Assembly (NCBI RefSeq): GCF_024979315.1 | Contig: NZ_JANLCK010000004.1 | Location: 186,001 to 250,000, forward strand | DNA: 64,000 nt | Direction of reading: 5' to 3' | Source: Herbiconiux oxytropis | GTDB taxonomy: Bacteria; Actinomycetota; Actinomycetes; Actinomycetales; Microbacteriaceae | Shown: piece after piece, positions 17,966-26,689 of the stretch | How positions within the stretch are numbered: the first letter of the stretch is position 1 | Layout of the letters: each line of letters opens with the position of its first letter | The notes under the pieces: generated by a model | Told to the model about the DNA's origin: nothing | Database searches by the model: none | What the model saw: the letters and a program-made list of their open reading frames with translations, nothing else | Made by a program: the position numbers and the translations under genes

Positions 17966-19329
17966 CAGACGGTCACCGCCGGCGAGAAGGCGTCGGCGTC
18001 GACGGGGCCCACGGCGGCGATCCCCATCGGGCCGTCCGCGAGCTCGCGGGCGAGACGCTGCACGTCGTCGCGGGAGACGGCGTTCAGGCGCCGCACGCTC
18101 TCGTCGAGGTCGACGAACTCGCCGAGCGTGAGCTCGGCACGGCCGAGCCTCGACATGCGGGTGTCGCTGTCCTCGAGGGCGAGGGCGGCCGATCCGGAGA
18201 GCTGGCCGTGCGCCCGGTCGAGCTCGTCGGCGGTGATGCCGTCGTCGGCGAGGCGGCGGAGCTCGGCGAGCATGAGCTCGGTGACGGTGCTCTCGCGACC
18301 GGGCGTGCAGCCGGCCGCCATCATGAACACGCCCGCATCCGAGTAGGAGGCGGCGTAGGAGTAGACCGAGTAGGCGAGGCCGCGCTTCTCGCGCACCTCC
18401 TGGAACAGGCGCGACGACATGCCGCCGCCGAAGACGGAGTTGAGCACGGCCATCGTGGTGCGGCGATCGTCGCCCGCCACGATGCCGGGCATGCCGACCA
18501 TCACGCTGGCCTGCTCGGTGGGCTTCCGCACGACGGTCACGGGGGCTATCTCCCCCGGGGTCCATGCTGTGGTCGAGCGACGGGGGCGCGGAGCGGCCGG
18601 GGTGTCGAGATCCCACGACGAGAGCCGGAGCGAGGCCTCCACCGCACACACGAGCTCGTCGTGGTCGACGGCGCCGGCCGCCGAGACGATGAGGTCGTTC
18701 GGGCGGTAGCCGGCGGCATAGTGCTGCCAGACCGCGTCTCGGGTGACGGCGCGGATGGCGTCGGGCGTGCCGCCCACGGGCCGACCGAGCGGATGCCCGG
18801 CGAGCACGGCCTCGAAGATCTTCTCGCCGACGAGGTCGCCGCCGTCGTCCTCGGCCATCGCGAGCTCCTCGAGGATGACGCCGCGCTCGTTCTCGAACTC
18901 GATCGGGTCGAGGAGCGACGAGGTCACCATGTCGGAGAGCACCGAGACCGCCATCGGCAGGTCGGCGTCACGCACCTTGGCGTAGTAGCAGGTGTACTCC
19001 TTGCTCGTGACGGCGTTGTGCTCGCCGCCCACCGAGTCGAAGGAGATGGCGATGTCGAGGGCCGTGCGCGACGGCGTGCCCTTGAACAGCAGGTGCTCGA
19101 GGAAGTGCGTCGACCCGTGCCGCGAGGGCAGCCCGTCGACAGCACCGAGCTCGTCCCGCGACCCGGCCCCGATCCAGTAGCCGATCGTCGCGCTCCGGCT
19201 GCCGGGCACGTGCTCCGTGAGCACCCGCACCCCGCTCGGAAGGATCGTTCGCCGCACGAGTCCCTCGGCGACAGTGCCGATGGACAGTTCCGGAACATCA
19301 AGAGGCAGAGGTACAGCGCCGGTGGTCAT
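17965..19329 (-). CDS. M16 family zinc metallopeptidase
   Basis: A 454-residue pitrilysin/processing-peptidase homologue. The inverted zinc motif HFLEH is at residues 75-79, and the downstream helical Glu lies in the 'NERGVILEELAMAED' segment. Two homologous halves are visible, as in other bacterial single-chain M16 proteins. The start is supported by a TAAACT box 7 nt upstream of the ATG. It is followed and overlapped by the histidine phosphatase gene. In many actinobacteria this gene lies near pnp, as it does here. Confidence 0.94.
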   Translation of the reverse strand: MTTGAVPLPLDVPELSIGTVAEGLVRRTILPSGVRVLTEHVPGSRSATIGYWIGAGSRDELGAVDGLPSRHGSTHFLEHLLFKGTPSRTALDIAISFDSVGGEHNAVTSKEYTCYYAKVRDADLPMAVSVLSDMVTSSLLDPIEFENERGVILEELAMAEDDGGDLVGEKIFEAVLAGHPLGRPVGGTPDAIRAVTRDAVWQHYAAGYRPNDLIVSAAGAVDHDELVCAVEASLRLSSWDLDTPAAPRPRRSTTAWTPGEIAPVTVVRKPTEQASVMVGMPGIVAGDDRRTTMAVLNSVFGGGMSSRLFQEVREKRGLAYSVYSYAASYSDAGVFMMAAGCTPGRESTVTELMLAELRRLADDGITADELDRAHGQLSGSAALALEDSDTRMSRLGRAELTLGEFVDLDESVRRLNAVSRDDVQRLARELADGPMGIAAVGPVDADAFSPAVTV

Positions 19330-19336
19330 TGGAGTG

Positions 19337-19342
19337 AGTTTA
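19337..19342 (-). promoter_or_regulatory. -10 box of M16 peptidase gene (TAAACT, 7 nt)
   Basis: TAAACT on the minus strand ends 7 nt before the ATG at 19329, implying a leaderless transcript. Confidence 0.6.
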
Positions 19343-19453
19343 GCTGGCTTTGTTTCCGCGCCGCCGCTCCTGCGGCGCGGGCGACATGCGGTGCCGGTGT
19401 CGTTCGACGTCGCTGCGCGGCGCCGCCCGGCACCGGTACCGCCCTGGGTACAA

Positions 19454-19526
19454 GAAAAAGGCCCGTTGCGTGGTGTGCCACTTCCCTAGTGTTGGGAACG
19501 GGAACACCACGCAACGGGCCTTTTTC
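19454..19526. repeat. 23-bp perfect palindrome with 27-nt loop
   Basis: Arms 19454-19476 and 19504-19526 are perfectly complementary over 23 bp, and the loop contains a further 5-bp stem (19482-19486 with 19494-19498). Each arm ends in five A or T bases outside a GC core, so the element looks like a bidirectional terminator. Its right arm forms the start of repeat copy 1. Confidence 0.9.
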
Positions 19527-19604
19527 GATGACCCAGGGTGAGGGCGTGGCCGCGAAGCGACCGCACCCTCACATGTCGCGCGCGCCGGGCAGGGACCGGC
19601 GCGC
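19509..19604. repeat. 96-bp dispersed repeat, copy 1
   Basis: It aligns without gaps to 41422-41517 with 8 differences in 96 positions. It contains two hairpins. The first is a 15-bp stem (two mismatches) around a GAA loop at 19538-19570. The second is a perfect 9-bp stem with a 7-nt loop at 19580-19604. On the minus strand it lies 42 bp past the pnp stop. Confidence 0.85.
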
Positions 19605-19646
19605 ACTGGGGACGGCGCGCGAAGCACGCCGCCCCCAGCAGCAAAC

Positions 19647-21938
19647 TCAGCCTTCGGCCGGAGCCTCCGGGCCCTCGCTGGCGGCCGCGCTGCTGTCGGT
19701 GTCGCCGGTCTCGGCGAGCACCGGGGCGAGCGAGAGCTTTCCGCGGTCGTCGATCTTCGTGATCTCCACGAGGATCTTCTGGCCCACGCCGAGCACGTCT
19801 TCGACGTTCTCGACACGCTTGCCGCCGGCGAGCTTGCGCACCTCGGAGATGTGCAGCAGGCCGTCCTTGCCCGGAAGGAGCGAGACGAAGGCGCCGAAGG
19901 TGGCGATCTTCACGACGGTTCCGAGGAACTGCTCGCCGATCTCCGGGTTCTGCGGATTCGCGATGGCGTTGACCTGGGCGCGGGCGGCCTCGGCCGACGG
20001 ACCGTCGACAGCGCCGATGTAGACGGTGCCGTCCTCCTCGATGGAGATGTCGGCGCCGGTCTCGTCCTGGATCGCGTTGATCGTCTTGCCCTTCGGGCCG
20101 ATCAGCTCGCCGATCTTGTCGACGGGGATCTGCACCGAGATCACGCGGGGCGCGGTCGGAGCCATCTCGTCGGGCGCGTCGATGGCGGAGTTCAGCACGG
20201 CGAGGATCGCGTCGCGCGCGGCCTTCGCCTGCTTCAGCGCACCGTCGAGCACCGAGGTGGGGATGCCGTCGAGCTTGGTGTCGAGCTGGATCGCGGTGAT
20301 GAACTCAGCTGTTCCGGCCACCTTGAAGTCCATGTCGCCCAGAGCGTCTTCCGCACCGAGGATGTCGGTGAGCGCCGCGTAGCGGGTCTCTCCGTCGACC
20401 TCGTCCGACACCAGGCCCATGGCGATGCCGGCGACGGGTGCGCGAAGCGGCACACCGGCGTTCAGCAGCGACAGGGTCGAGGCGCAGACCGAGCCCATCG
20501 AGGTGGATCCGTTGGACCCGAGGGCCTCGGACACCTGACGGATGGCGTAGGGGAACTCGTCGCGCGCGGGCAGCACCGGCACGAGGGCGCGCTCGGCGAG
20601 GAAGCCGTGCCCGATCTCGCGACGCTTCGGCGAACCCACGCGGCCGGTCTCACCGGTCGAGTAGGGCGGGAAGTTGTAGTGGTGCAGGTAGCGCTTGTGC
20701 GTGATCGGGCTCAGCGAGTCGATCTGCTGCTCCATCTTCAGCATGTTCAGCGTGGTGACGCCCAGGATCTGGGTCTCACCGCGCTGGAAGATGGCGGAGC
20801 CGTGCACGCGCGGGATGACCGCGACCTCGGCGTCGAGCGGCCGGATGTCGGCGAGGCCGCGGCCGTCGATGCGAACGCCGTCCTTCAGGATGCGCCCACG
20901 TACGACCGTCTTGGTGACCGACTTGTAGGCGGCGGAGACCGTCGGCAGGATGTCGGCGTCGAGCTCGCCCGCTTCGACCTTCGCGGCGATGGCGGCCTTG
21001 ACGCGGTCCTTCAGTGCGTCGTCGGCGTTCTGGCGCTCGATCTTGTCGGCGACCTGGTAGATGCCCACCAGCTCGTCGTAGGCGAGAGCGGCGACGGCGT
21101 CGTATGCGGCCTGGGTGTAGGGCAGGAACACGGGGTACTCGCGCACCGCCTTGTTGGCCTGCTGGGCCATCGAGGCCTGGGCCTCGACGAGCTGCTTGAT
21201 GAAGGGCTTCGCTGCCTCGAGGCCCTCGGCCACGACGGCCTCGTTGGGCTTCGTGGCTCCGGCCTTGATGAGGTTCCAGGAACCCTCGGTGGCTTCGGCC
21301 TCGACCATCATGATGGCGACGTCCTGCGAGCCGTCGGCTGCGGTCACGACGCGACCGGCGACGACGATGTCGAAGACGGCCTCCTCGAGCTGCGAGTGCT
21401 TCGGGAACGCGATCCACTGGTCGGGCTCGGTGCCGTAGCCGGGCATGAGCGCGAGGCGCACCGCACCGATCGGGCCCGAGAACGGGATGCCTGAGATCTG
21501 CGACGACGCCGAGGCGGCGTTGATCGCGAGCGAGTCGTAGAACTCGTCCGGAGCGATCGAGAGCACGGTGATGACGACCTGGACCTCGTTGCGGAGGCCG
21601 TTGACGAACGACGGGCGAAGCGGCCGGTCGATCAGGCGGCAGACGAGGATGGCCTCGGTGGAGGGGCGGCCCTCGCGGCGGAAGAACGAGCCGGGGATCT
21701 TGCCGGCGGCGTAGGAGCGCTCCTCGACGTCGATCGTGAGGGGGAAGAAGTCGAAGTTGTCCTTCGGGTTCTTCGAGACGCTCGTGGCGGACAGAAGCAT
21801 GGTGTCTTCGTCCAGGTAAGCGGCAACGGCGCCCTGAGCCTGCTGCGCGAGGCGGCCGGTCTCGAAGCGGACGGTGCGGGTGCCGTACTTGCCGTTGTCG
21901 AGAACGGCTTCGGCGAATTTGATTTCAGGACCTTCCAA
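19647..21938 (-). CDS. pnp: Polyribonucleotide nucleotidyltransferase (PNPase)
   Basis: A 763-residue 3'-5' phosphorolytic exoribonuclease. Two RNase PH-like domains are separated by a helical domain. A KH domain ('[20 protein letters not shown]', about residue 595) and a C-terminal S1 domain follow, then a short acidic tail. The start is an unusual TTG (21936-21938), supported by an AAAGGAG ribosome site at good spacing and by the typical N-terminus. Upstream is a 225-nt leader with a structured element. The usual neighbour rpsO is about 4.7 kb away on the same strand. Confidence 0.97.
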   Translation of the reverse strand: MEGPEIKFAEAVLDNGKYGTRTVRFETGRLAQQAQGAVAAYLDEDTMLLSATSVSKNPKDNFDFFPLTIDVEERSYAAGKIPGSFFRREGRPSTEAILVCRLIDRPLRPSFVNGLRNEVQVVITVLSIAPDEFYDSLAINAASASSQISGIPFSGPIGAVRLALMPGYGTEPDQWIAFPKHSQLEEAVFDIVVAGRVVTAADGSQDVAIMMVEAEATEGSWNLIKAGATKPNEAVVAEGLEAAKPFIKQLVEAQASMAQQANKAVREYPVFLPYTQAAYDAVAALAYDELVGIYQVADKIERQNADDALKDRVKAAIAAKVEAGELDADILPTVSAAYKSVTKTVVRGRILKDGVRIDGRGLADIRPLDAEVAVIPRVHGSAIFQRGETQILGVTTLNMLKMEQQIDSLSPITHKRYLHHYNFPPYSTGETGRVGSPKRREIGHGFLAERALVPVLPARDEFPYAIRQVSEALGSNGSTSMGSVCASTLSLLNAGVPLRAPVAGIAMGLVSDEVDGETRYAALTDILGAEDALGDMDFKVAGTAEFITAIQLDTKLDGIPTSVLDGALKQAKAARDAILAVLNSAIDAPDEMAPTAPRVISVQIPVDKIGELIGPKGKTINAIQDETGADISIEEDGTVYIGAVDGPSAEAARAQVNAIANPQNPEIGEQFLGTVVKIATFGAFVSLLPGKDGLLHISEVRKLAGGKRVENVEDVLGVGQKILVEITKIDDRGKLSLAPVLAETGDTDSSAAASEGPEAPAEG

Positions 21939-22074
21939 GAGGTCTTTCTCCTTTGTTTAGCGTCGCGGCCCCGTGTGGGCGTGCGACTCCTCGCGTGGGA
22001 GCAGGCGGAAACAGCAGGGATGTTGAACGTTCCCTGAACTTGTGCGTTGAAGGGCGACGCTGTGACTGAACACA

Positions 22075-22142
22075 TGCTGGCCACCAGTAGAAGAACTCCG
22101 GATGCACGACGTGCGCCGGAAACCCACCACCGAGGACCAGCT
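22075..22142 (-). ncRNA. Structured pnp 5' leader (actino-pnp RNA candidate)
   Basis: On the minus strand a closing GCTGG/CCAGC stem (22137-22141 with 22076-22080) encloses an inner hairpin, CCGG-c-GCAC-GTC-GTGC-at-CCGG. Conserved-looking single-stranded GGTGGTGGG and CTACTGGTGG segments flank it. A structured 5' leader in front of pnp is exactly where the described actino-pnp cis-regulatory RNA motif occurs in actinobacteria. I matched it by location and general form, not by a covariance search. Confidence 0.65.
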
Positions 22143-22162
22143 ACCTGCCGGCCTGCTCTCAA

Positions 22163-22187
22163 CCCCTCCACTCTACCAGTGAAGGGG
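22163..22187 (-). terminator. Hairpin after the membrane-protein gene
   Basis: A 10-bp stem (22163-22172 with 22178-22187) has a 5-nt loop. Its single mismatch becomes a G-U pair on the minus-strand RNA. It starts just past the stop at 22191. The pnp -10 box overlaps its apex. No long U-tract follows. Confidence 0.4.
22170..22175 (-). promoter_or_regulatory. Probable -10 box of pnp (TAGAGT)
   Basis: TAGAGT on the minus strand would start transcription near 22163, just ahead of the structured leader, giving a 5' UTR of about 225 nt. Confidence 0.45.
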
Positions 22188-22190
22188 GCG

Positions 22191-22796
22191 TTAGCCGAGG
22201 AACGCTCGCGCCGGCACGTCGATCTCGACCCGGAACGGCCGCTCGGCGCCCACGACACGCACGGGCACGACGGCTGCGGCGCCGCGTGCGGCGAGCGGCC
22301 GCACCAGCGCGTCGACCCTGCCGTCGATCTCGGGCGGGAGGAAGCCGGCCCGGTAGACCGCGCCGTCGTCGGCCACGAGGTCGACGGCCACCTGCAGACG
22401 CCGGCCGAGCCAGCGACTCGCATCCGGAGTCAGCACGCCCGTCGGCTCTCCCGCCGACTTCGCCCTCGCCGCCTCGATGGCCGTCTGCCTGCGCTCCGAC
22501 TGCAGCACACGCACGCTCCGGGGGTCGGAGTCGTCTCCATCGAGCGGCACGAGCTCGACCCCCTCGACCGAGCGCAGGGTGTTCTCGCTGTCGCGGCCGT
22601 TCGGGCGCAGCAGGGGGACCATCAGCAACCCGGCGGCGGCCACAGCGACGACCAGCAGCGCGACCACGGCGATCGCGCCACCGAGACCCCAGTCGGCGCG
22701 CACGAGGAATCCGGAGACGATGGCGAGCAGCAGCACGACGGCGAAGAGGAAGACCTCCCAGCGCCAGAGCGGCTTGCGGCGGGGCGAGGGATGCAT
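22191..22796 (-). CDS. Membrane protein in the PKS unit, function unknown
   Basis: A protein of about 201 residues with two adjacent hydrophobic segments (about residues 15-32 and 38-60). A soluble part of about 135 residues follows, with 'DLVADDGAVYRAGFLPPEIDG' and a C-terminal beta-rich stretch. I do not recognise the family. The start is unclear: the ATG at 22796 has an AGGGGG directly before it, while a TTG at 22808 sits directly after the methyltransferase stop. It is the last gene of the PKS-methyltransferase group and probably cotranscribed with it. Confidence 0.75.
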   Translation of the reverse strand: MHPSPRRKPLWRWEVFLFAVVLLLAIVSGFLVRADWGLGGAIAVVALLVVAVAAAGLLMVPLLRPNGRDSENTLRSVEGVELVPLDGDDSDPRSVRVLQSERRQTAIEAARAKSAGEPTGVLTPDASRWLGRRLQVAVDLVADDGAVYRAGFLPPEIDGRVDALVRPLAARGAAAVVPVRVVGAERPFRVEIDVPARAFLG

Positions 22797-22808
22797 CCCC
22801 CTAGTCAA

Positions 22809-23519
22809 TCAGTCGGCGACGGGCCCCGTGTACGTGAGCAGATTGCGGTAGGGAGCCTGCGACTCCACCTCCCACTCCCGACGCGCCGCCACGCGGAGCT
22901 CGGCCGTGGTGTAGCTCCGGCGGATGGAGATGAGACCGTCCTCACGGATGAAGGAGCCGTGGAACAGCGCGACGGTCACCGCCGAGAACGCGAGATACGC
23001 CCCGGGACTCCGCCTGATGTCGCTGTGCAGGGCCACCCGTCGGCAGAGCAGCTCGCAGTCGATCAACAGGTCGGTGAGCTCGGTGGCCGAGAGGTGATGC
23101 AGCACGTGGTTGGAGATGACGAAGTCGAAGCGCTGGGCCCGCTCGACGAGCTGGCTGCTGAGGGCGCGCAGGAAGATCACGCCGTCGGGGTTCGGCACCG
23201 ACTCGGCGTAGTCCATGGCGCGTGGATCCGGATCGATCGCCGCCACCTGCAGCTGCAGCCCGTCCTCGTTCGCCCAGCGGGCGAGAGCTCGGGCGATGTC
23301 TCCGCCGCCGCAGCCCACGTCGAGCAGCGTCGACGGCGTCTCGGCGCTCAGCAGGGGCCGGATGCGCTCCTTGTAGGTGTCGTGCCAGCCCGCGATGAGG
23401 CGGTTGACCGTGGCGAACTGCTCGTAGGTGCGGGTGAGCAGTGCCGGATCCGCGGCCGGGTCGTCCATCCGCTCACGCAGGTCGACGGCGCGGCGGCGCA
23501 GATCGGGCATGCCCAGCAC
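22809..23519 (-). CDS. SAM-dependent methyltransferase of the PKS unit
   Basis: A 236-residue class I methyltransferase. Motif I 'LLDVGCGGGDIARALA' is at about residues 65-80, followed by the acidic 'AAIDPDPRAM' and 'FVISNHVLHHL'. It starts with GTG immediately after the stop of the polyketide synthase gene; an ATG three codons later is also possible. Type III polyketide synthase and methyltransferase pairs in actinobacteria make O- or C-methylated phenolic lipids or pyrones, so this enzyme probably methylates the PKS product. That role is inference from context. Confidence 0.88.
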   Translation of the reverse strand: MLGMPDLRRRAVDLRERMDDPAADPALLTRTYEQFATVNRLIAGWHDTYKERIRPLLSAETPSTLLDVGCGGGDIARALARWANEDGLQLQVAAIDPDPRAMDYAESVPNPDGVIFLRALSSQLVERAQRFDFVISNHVLHHLSATELTDLLIDCELLCRRVALHSDIRRSPGAYLAFSAVTVALFHGSFIREDGLISIRRSYTTAELRVAARREWEVESQAPYRNLLTYTGPVAD

Positions 23520-24707
23520 TCAGGCCGCCTCCCCCACGGCGAGCCCCGCCTCGTGCCCCGCCTCGTCTCCTGCCGCAAGGCGGGCGGCGGACCCGGGTCG
23601 TGCGGTGAACAGACCCGTCTCGACGGTCAGGCCCGGCCCGAACGCCATGGCGCAGACCCGCTCTCCCCCGGCCACCGGCGCCGCGGCATCGGCGAGGATG
23701 CGCTCGAGCACGAAGAGGATGGTGGCGCTCGACATGTTGCCGTAGCGCCGGAGCACGTCGCGGGAGGGCGCGAGCTGCTCATCGCTCAGGCCGAGCTTGG
23801 TCTGCACCCGGTCGAGGATGCTGCGCCCCCCGGGATGCACGGCCCAGCGCTCCACCGCAGTCGACGACGTGCCGGCGAGCAACGGCTGGAGCGCACCCGT
23901 GATGTGCTCGTCGATGATCTTCGGCACGTAGGAGCTCAGCACCATTTCGAAGCCGTGGTCGCCGATGGTCCAGGCCATCGCGTCCTCGCCCACCGGGGTG
24001 AGGGTCGTCGAGAAGGAGTCGAGGTCGAGGACGGCTCTCGGCCCCGCAGCGGCGTCGGCGGGCTCTCGGGCCGTCACGAGCGCGGCCGCCGCGCCGTCGG
24101 CGAAGACGGACGACGCCACGATCTGGTCAGGGTCGCTCGACGAGCGCACGTGCAGGGTGCAGAGCTCGACGCTCACGACGAGCACGACGGCCGACGGGTC
24201 GGCTTCGCAGAACGCCTTGGCCATCTTGAGTGCGGGGAAGGCGGCATAGCAGCCCATGAAACCGACATGGAATCGCTGCACGCCAGGATCGAGCCCGAGT
24301 CGTCGCACGAGCACGTAGTCGGGTCCCGGCGAGAAGAAGCCGGTGCAGGAGACCGTGATGACGTGGGTGACGTCGGCGGCGCCGAACCCGGATCCGTCAT
24401 CGAGCGCCTCGCGCGCGGCACGCACGGCGAGCTCGGCGGCCTCCACCGTGTAGAGCCCGTTGCGGGCGGCGGTGCCGGGCGTGAGCAGGGTGCGCTCCGC
24501 GTCGATGAACGCGCCGTGCCCTCCCTCCTCGAAGTCGGACACCACGGTGTGCCGGGTGTCGATGCCCGAGGCGTCGAACGAGGTCGCGACGAGTCGCTCG
24601 CCCAGCCGGCCGAGGCCGGGCTGGGCGGCGAACAGGTCGCGCACCTGCTGCTGCCGGATGACCGTCGCCGGCACGGCGGTCCGGATGGTCCTCACGCTCA
24701 CAGCCAT
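23520..24707 (-). CDS. Type III polyketide synthase
   Basis: A 395-residue chalcone/stilbene synthase-fold enzyme. The catalytic triad is complete: C153 in 'VGFMGCYAAFP', H291 in 'WAVHPGG' and N324 in 'RYGNMSSAT'. The 'FGPG' loop is near the C-terminus. It condenses malonyl-CoA extenders onto an acyl starter. The starter and ring closure cannot be predicted here. A TACAGT box lies 6 nt before the ATG, indicating a leaderless mRNA and supporting this start. It heads a PKS, methyltransferase, membrane-protein unit placed between rpsO and pnp. Confidence 0.95.
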   Translation of the reverse strand: MAVSVRTIRTAVPATVIRQQQVRDLFAAQPGLGRLGERLVATSFDASGIDTRHTVVSDFEEGGHGAFIDAERTLLTPGTAARNGLYTVEAAELAVRAAREALDDGSGFGAADVTHVITVSCTGFFSPGPDYVLVRRLGLDPGVQRFHVGFMGCYAAFPALKMAKAFCEADPSAVVLVVSVELCTLHVRSSSDPDQIVASSVFADGAAAALVTAREPADAAAGPRAVLDLDSFSTTLTPVGEDAMAWTIGDHGFEMVLSSYVPKIIDEHITGALQPLLAGTSSTAVERWAVHPGGRSILDRVQTKLGLSDEQLAPSRDVLRRYGNMSSATILFVLERILADAAAPVAGGERVCAMAFGPGLTVETGLFTARPGSAARLAAGDEAGHEAGLAVGEAA

Positions 24708-24713
24708 ACCTTC

Positions 24714-24719
24714 ACTGTA
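24714..24719 (-). promoter_or_regulatory. -10 box of the type III PKS unit (TACAGT, 6 nt)
   Basis: TACAGT on the minus strand ends 6 nt before the ATG at 24707. It lies in the 26-bp gap after the FMN reductase gene, so the PKS unit can be transcribed independently. Confidence 0.6.
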
Positions 24720-24733
24720 GGCATGATCGCCGG

Positions 24734-25417
24734 CTACTGTGCTCCGAAACCTCCGACGGCGCTCCCGCCGGCCCCGCCCGGGCTGAACCCGGTGGCGAGG
24801 GCGAACGGATCGCGCTCCTGACCCGAGCGGGTCGACGCGGCCACGGCGGCCGCCAGCTCACCGGCGGCCCGGTGGATGCGGTCGGGCAGCGTGGGGAAGC
24901 CGTCGTCGGCAGAGCCGGAGCCCCAGTCCTCGGCGGCCGCGAACACGCTCGTGGGCAGCACGGGTGCGCGCAGATAGCTGAACAGCGGCCGCAGCGCGTG
25001 GTCGAGGGCGAGCGAGTGGCGGGGAGTGCCGCCGGTCGCAGCGATGAGCACCGGGAGCCCTGTGAGGGCGGTGTTGTCGACCACGTCGAAGAACGACTTG
25101 AACAGCCCCGAGTAGCTCGCCGTGAAGATGGGGGTCACGGCGATCAGCCCGTCGGCACCTGTGAGGGCGTCGATCGCCTCCTGGAGCTTCGTGCTCGGGA
25201 AGCCGGTCACGAGGTTGTTCGTGATGTCGTGCGCGAGGTCGCGCAGCTCGATCACGGTCACTTCGGTCTCGACCCCGCGCTCCCCCAGGTCGCCCACGGC
25301 CGCCTCGGTGAGGCGGTCGGCGAGCAGACGGGTGGAGGAGGGCTGGCTGAGGCCGGCGCTCAGCGCGACGATCCTCTTGGTGCCTGCGCTGCTGCTGGTT
25401 CCGGTGCTGCCGGTCAT
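24734..25417 (-). CDS. CE1759 family NADPH-dependent FMN reductase
   Basis: A 227-residue flavodoxin-like reductase. The fold is seen from 'RIVALSAGLSQPSSTRLLADRL', the FMN-loop segment 'VTPIFTASYSGLFKSFFDVVD' and 'IAATGGTPRHSLALDHALRP'. It supplies reduced flavin to a partner monooxygenase. Its ATG lies 1 bp after the stop of the LLM monooxygenase gene, with AGGGAG upstream. This conserved arrangement is the CE1758/CE1759 pair of actinobacteria. The Gly-rich C-terminus (GGAGGSAVGGFGAQ) is a disordered tail. Confidence 0.9.
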   Translation of the reverse strand: MTGSTGTSSSAGTKRIVALSAGLSQPSSTRLLADRLTEAAVGDLGERGVETEVTVIELRDLAHDITNNLVTGFPSTKLQEAIDALTGADGLIAVTPIFTASYSGLFKSFFDVVDNTALTGLPVLIAATGGTPRHSLALDHALRPLFSYLRAPVLPTSVFAAAEDWGSGSADDGFPTLPDRIHRAAGELAAAVAASTRSGQERDPFALATGFSPGGAGGSAVGGFGAQ

Positions 25418-25418
25418 A

Positions 25419-26576
25419 TCAGGCTCCCTGGCCGACGCGCGCGGCCTCGGCGGCCACGCTCGACTGGGCCTCGGCATCCTGCACGGCCTTCGCGACGCGA
25501 CGCGAGGCCATCCGCTCGATCTCCGAGGCGTGCGTGGGGCCGTCCGGAACGTGCGCCGGGCGCTTGGCGTCGAGCTCCTTGCGGAGCACGGGCACCACGA
25601 GCTCGCCGAGCATGTCGAGCTGCTCGAGCACGGCCTTCAACGGCAGTCCGGCGTGGTCCATCAGGAACAGCTGGCGCTGGTAGTCGCCGAAGGTCTCGCG
25701 GAACGTGAGCGTGCGGTCGATCACCTGCTGCGGGCTGCCGACGGTGAGCGGGGTCTGCTCGGTGAAGTCCTCGAGGCTCGGTCCGTGCCCGTAGACGGGC
25801 GCGTTGTCGAAGTACGGGCGGAACTGCTTCACCGCGTCCTGCGAGTTCTTGGCCATGAAGACCTGCCCGCCGAGGCCCACGAAGGCCTGGTCGGCGGCGC
25901 CGTGGCCGTAGTGCTCGAAGCGCTGGCGGTAGAAGGCGATCAGGCGCTGGAAGTGCTCCTTGGGCCAGAAGATGTGGTTCGCGAAGAAGCCGTCGCCGTA
26001 GTAGGCGGCCTGCTCGGCGATCTCGGGGCTCCGGATGGAGCCGTGCCAGACGAAAGGCGCGACGTCGTCGAGCGGGCGGGGCGTCGACGTGAAGCCCTGC
26101 AGCGGCGTGCGGAACTGGCCCTCCCAGTCGACGACCTTCTCGTCCCAGAGCCGGCGCAGCAGCGCGTAGTTCTCGATGGCGAGCGGGATCCCCTGGCGGA
26201 TGTCCTTGCCGAACCACGGGTAGACGGGGCCGGTGTTGCCGCGGCCCATCATGAGGTCGACGCGGCCGTCGGCCAGGTGCTGGAGCATGGCGTAGTCCTC
26301 GGCGATCTTCACCGGGTCGTTCGTGGTGATGAGCGTCGTGGCGGTCGAGAGCAGGAGCTTCTCGGTCTTGGCGGCGACGTAGCCGAGCATCGTCGTGGGG
26401 CTGGAGGGCACGAACGGCTCGTTGTGGTGCTCACCGAGGGCGAAGACGTCGAGGCCCACCTCCTCGGCCTTCTGCGCGATGGTCAGGATGGCCTTGATGC
26501 GCTCGTTCTCGGTGGGGGTGGTGTTGTTCGTGGGATCCGTGGTGACGTCTCCGACGGTGAAGATTCCGAACTGCAT
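25419..26576 (-). CDS. CE1758 family luciferase-like (LLM) monooxygenase
   Basis: A 385-residue bacterial-luciferase-fold flavin-dependent monooxygenase. 'VFALGEHHNEPF', 'LATTLITTNDPVKIAEDYA' and 'DLMMGRGNTGPVYPWFG' are typical of the class. The native substrate is unknown. The ATG has a good AAGGAG ribosome site. It is followed at once by its likely flavin reductase. The pair lies between rpsO and the polyketide synthase unit, so tailoring of the PKS product is possible but unproven. Confidence 0.92.
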   Translation of the reverse strand: MQFGIFTVGDVTTDPTNNTTPTENERIKAILTIAQKAEEVGLDVFALGEHHNEPFVPSSPTTMLGYVAAKTEKLLLSTATTLITTNDPVKIAEDYAMLQHLADGRVDLMMGRGNTGPVYPWFGKDIRQGIPLAIENYALLRRLWDEKVVDWEGQFRTPLQGFTSTPRPLDDVAPFVWHGSIRSPEIAEQAAYYGDGFFANHIFWPKEHFQRLIAFYRQRFEHYGHGAADQAFVGLGGQVFMAKNSQDAVKQFRPYFDNAPVYGHGPSLEDFTEQTPLTVGSPQQVIDRTLTFRETFGDYQRQLFLMDHAGLPLKAVLEQLDMLGELVVPVLRKELDAKRPAHVPDGPTHASEIERMASRRVAKAVQDAEAQSSVAAEAARVGQGA

Positions 26577-26643
26577 CTCGACTCCTTAGATCAATGCGTT
26601 TGCATGGATAACGCGAGAGCCGCGATTCTATTCCCGGAACGCG

Positions 26644-26677
26644 AAGAGGCCGCCATCCCGAAGGATGACGGCCTCTT
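26644..26677 (-). terminator. Hairpin terminator of rpsO
   Basis: A 15-bp stem has a UUCG tetraloop. On the minus-strand RNA its one irregular position is a G-U pair, whereas the plus strand would have a mismatch. It lies 12 bp past the rpsO stop and separates rpsO from the flavin monooxygenase gene. Confidence 0.75.
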
Positions 26678-26689
26678 GACGTCTGAGAA

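Larger units (their letters stand above)
19330..19646. other. 317-bp intergenic region rich in inverted repeats
   Basis: This is the only gene-free stretch over 300 bp. It holds the M16 -10 box (19337-19342), a 7-bp stem at 19358-19364/19372-19378 and a 9-bp stem at 19389-19397/19427-19435. It then holds the 23-bp palindrome at 19454-19526 and repeat copy 1 at 19509-19604. I see no credible protein gene in it. Confidence 0.8.

Noticed and set aside
19538-19610. Possible peptide MTQGEGVAAKRPHPHMSRAPGRD from repeat copy 1
   Set aside because: The two copies differ at non-synonymous sites and one change is compensatory in a hairpin. There is no ribosome site, so RNA or DNA structure explains conservation better.
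23519-24707. Fatty acid or UbiA-type partners expected beside a phenolic-lipid PKS
   Set aside because: I looked for a prenyltransferase, an acyl carrier protein or a hydroxylase next to the PKS. Only the methyltransferase and a membrane protein are adjacent, so I did not name a product class.
22047-24821. 924-codon open frame on the plus strand
   Set aside because: It is antisense to the membrane protein, methyltransferase and type III PKS genes. Its His/Arg/Glu-rich translation has no domain and arises from the GC bias of the real genes.
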